Shown: piece by piece, positions 63,296 to 64,000 of the stretch
Layout: every line of letters starts with the position of its first letter
How positions within the stretch are numbered: position 1 is the first letter of the stretch
Assembly (NCBI GenBank): GCA_035578135.1
Contig: JAQJVK010000006.1
Span: 19,661,285 to 19,725,284, forward strand
Length of the DNA stretch: 64,000 nt
Direction of reading: 5' to 3'
Origin: Flexamia atlantica
Taxonomy: Eukaryota > Arthropoda > Insecta > Hemiptera > Cicadellidae
Notes under the pieces: model-generated
What the model saw: the letters and a program-made list of their open reading frames with translations, nothing else
Databases searched by the model: none
Told to the model about the DNA's origin: nothing
Made by a program: the position numbers and the translations under genes

Positions 63296-64000
63296 ATGTC
63301 GTTTATACACCAGAAATCATGCGAATGTACAAAGACGGAATTGGATTTATTCTCATTACCGCCGACACAGACCAGTATCGACAGTGGTAAATGGGTACAG
63401 TATAAACCGATTTCGTCATTAACGGACGATTCGCCTATCGAATTCGTCATACCCGGTCACGGTGACGAGTATACGGATTTAGCGCATACCTTACTACACG
63501 TACAAGCCACTATAGTCAAAGATGACGGGACGAAATTCGCAGCCGGCGATGCCGTCAAAGAATTCGGCCCGGTCAACAATTGGTTACATTCATTATTCAG
63601 TCAAGTGGATTTACACTTGAACAATAAACTGGTGTCACCGCAAAACAACACTTACGCCTACCGTGCGTTTTTGGAAAACCTGTTGAACTACGGCACGGAC
63701 GCGAAAGAATCACACTTATGCAGTGTATTATTCTACAAAGACAACTATAAACATATGGATAATTGTGAAGAAGAAAACGAAGGTCTCAATCATCGTCGGT
63801 ACCTGATTCAACTGAGTCATTATGCGGACATGATCGGACATCTGCATATCGATTTATGCAATCAAGAAAAGTTCTTGTTGAACGGTGTGGAGATGCGTTT
63901 ACGTCTGATCAGATCGAGAAACTCATTTTCTATCATGTCGAAAACCGCGACCACTTATAAAGTACACATCAAAGAGGCGAATCTGTTTGTACGTCGATGT
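63296..64000 (+). CDS. major capsid protein (double jelly-roll), 5' part only
   Basis: An open frame of 235 codons from ATG 63296 to the window edge without a stop. Motifs: SGKWVQYKPISS, FVIPGHGDEYTDLAHTLLHV, GPVNNWLHSLFSQVDLHLN, TYAYRAFLENLLNYG and HIDLCNQEKFLLNGVEMRLRL. These match the capsid protein of invertebrate Polintons (annotated as F54H12.2-like in many genomes). It forms trimeric hexon-like capsomers. The visible part covers most of the first jelly roll. A weak TATA/Inr pair (TATAAGAAG at 63056, CAGTC at 63089) lies inside the pVI-like ORF. Confidence 0.93.
   Translation, partial: MSFIHQKSCECTKTELDLFSLPPTQTSIDSGKWVQYKPISSLTDDSPIEFVIPGHGDEYTDLAHTLLHVQATIVKDDGTKFAAGDAVKEFGPVNNWLHSLFSQVDLHLNNKLVSPQNNTYAYRAFLENLLNYGTDAKESHLCSVLFYKDNYKHMDNCEEENEGLNHRRYLIQLSHYADMIGHLHIDLCNQEKFLLNGVEMRLRLIRSRNSFSIMSKTATTYKVHIKEANLFVRRC

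Larger units (their letters stand above)
55600..64000 (+). mobile_element. Polinton/Maverick (adintovirus-like) element, left 8.4 kb
   Basis: It starts 5'-AGTAGGGGG, agreeing with the AG...TC termini of Polintons, at the point where the host repeat is interrupted. It encodes, all on one strand, an A32/FtsK-like packaging ATPase, a retroviral-type integrase with chromodomain, a penton-like protein, a pVI-like protein and the beginning of the double-jelly-roll major capsid protein. Protein-primed PolB, the adenain-like protease and the right TIR must lie beyond the window if present. All frames seen are intact, so the copy may be recent. Codon use is more GC-rich than the surroundings. Confidence 0.95.

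Noticed and set aside
62882..63310. 142-aa antisense ORF with Ala and Ser/Arg runs
   Set aside because: Shadow of the GGC repeat and basic tail of the pVI-like gene on the other strand.

Overview
The window is animal nuclear DNA, most likely from an arthropod. It is AT-rich and packed with nested transposable elements: BEL/Pao, a gypsy-type gag-protease element, two APE-type LINEs, an R2-clade LINE, a Helitron, hAT-type MITEs, foldback elements and a tRNA-derived SINE. It also has many (TA)n tracts. I see no intact ordinary host gene and no rRNA or true tRNA gene. The arthropod assignment is an inference from the element families and the TCAGT-type initiators.

Layout. 1-7.8 kb: intergenic DNA with a hAT-type MITE carrying a 39-bp minisatellite, a SINE and an inverted-repeat MITE. 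7.8-12.4 kb: decayed BEL/Pao element on the minus strand, capped by a foldback element. 12.4-21.2 kb: gene-free DNA, then nested repeats with (TA)n cores. 21.2-27.3 kb: a minus-strand LINE, a Helitron remnant, and a plus-strand LINE probably nested in that Helitron. 28.4 kb: THAP-domain fragment. 29.8-31.5 kb: R2-clade LINE with its restriction-like endonuclease. 33.35-45.29 kb: a large DNA transposon with long inverted terminal repeats and a TAA duplication. Its one big gene (zinc finger, PIN/XPG-like nuclease, Cys8 finger) fits an Academ-type transposase. That gene is broken by a hAT element, a foldback element and a gag-protease LTR element. 45.3-55.6 kb: more foldback and dispersed repeats and an OTU-domain fragment.

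55.6 kb to the window end: the left 8.4 kb of a Polinton/Maverick (adintovirus-like) element, inserted in a dispersed repeat and cut off by the window edge. All genes are on the plus strand. Left block: two unknown proteins, a small IER-like ORF and a conserved 120-aa protein. Right block: packaging ATPase, small basic protein, conserved 297-aa protein, integrase with chromodomain, putative penton, pVI-like basic protein, and the start of the major capsid protein. DNA polymerase B and the maturation protease are not seen and would be expected to the right.

The most interesting signal is regulatory. The Polinton terminus carries eight 20-bp repeats built on the octamer ATGCAAAT. The left gene block carries four heat-shock-element sites, three CREs and a duplicated E-box/HSE/E2F cassette. 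A 73-aa ORF between an HSE and an initiator looks like the N-terminal domain of IER2/IER5, a family whose cellular member IER5 activates HSF1 through PP2A-B55. Together these suggest a stress- and S-phase-sensing switch in an endogenous virus-like element. The motifs are read directly. The circuit is inference.
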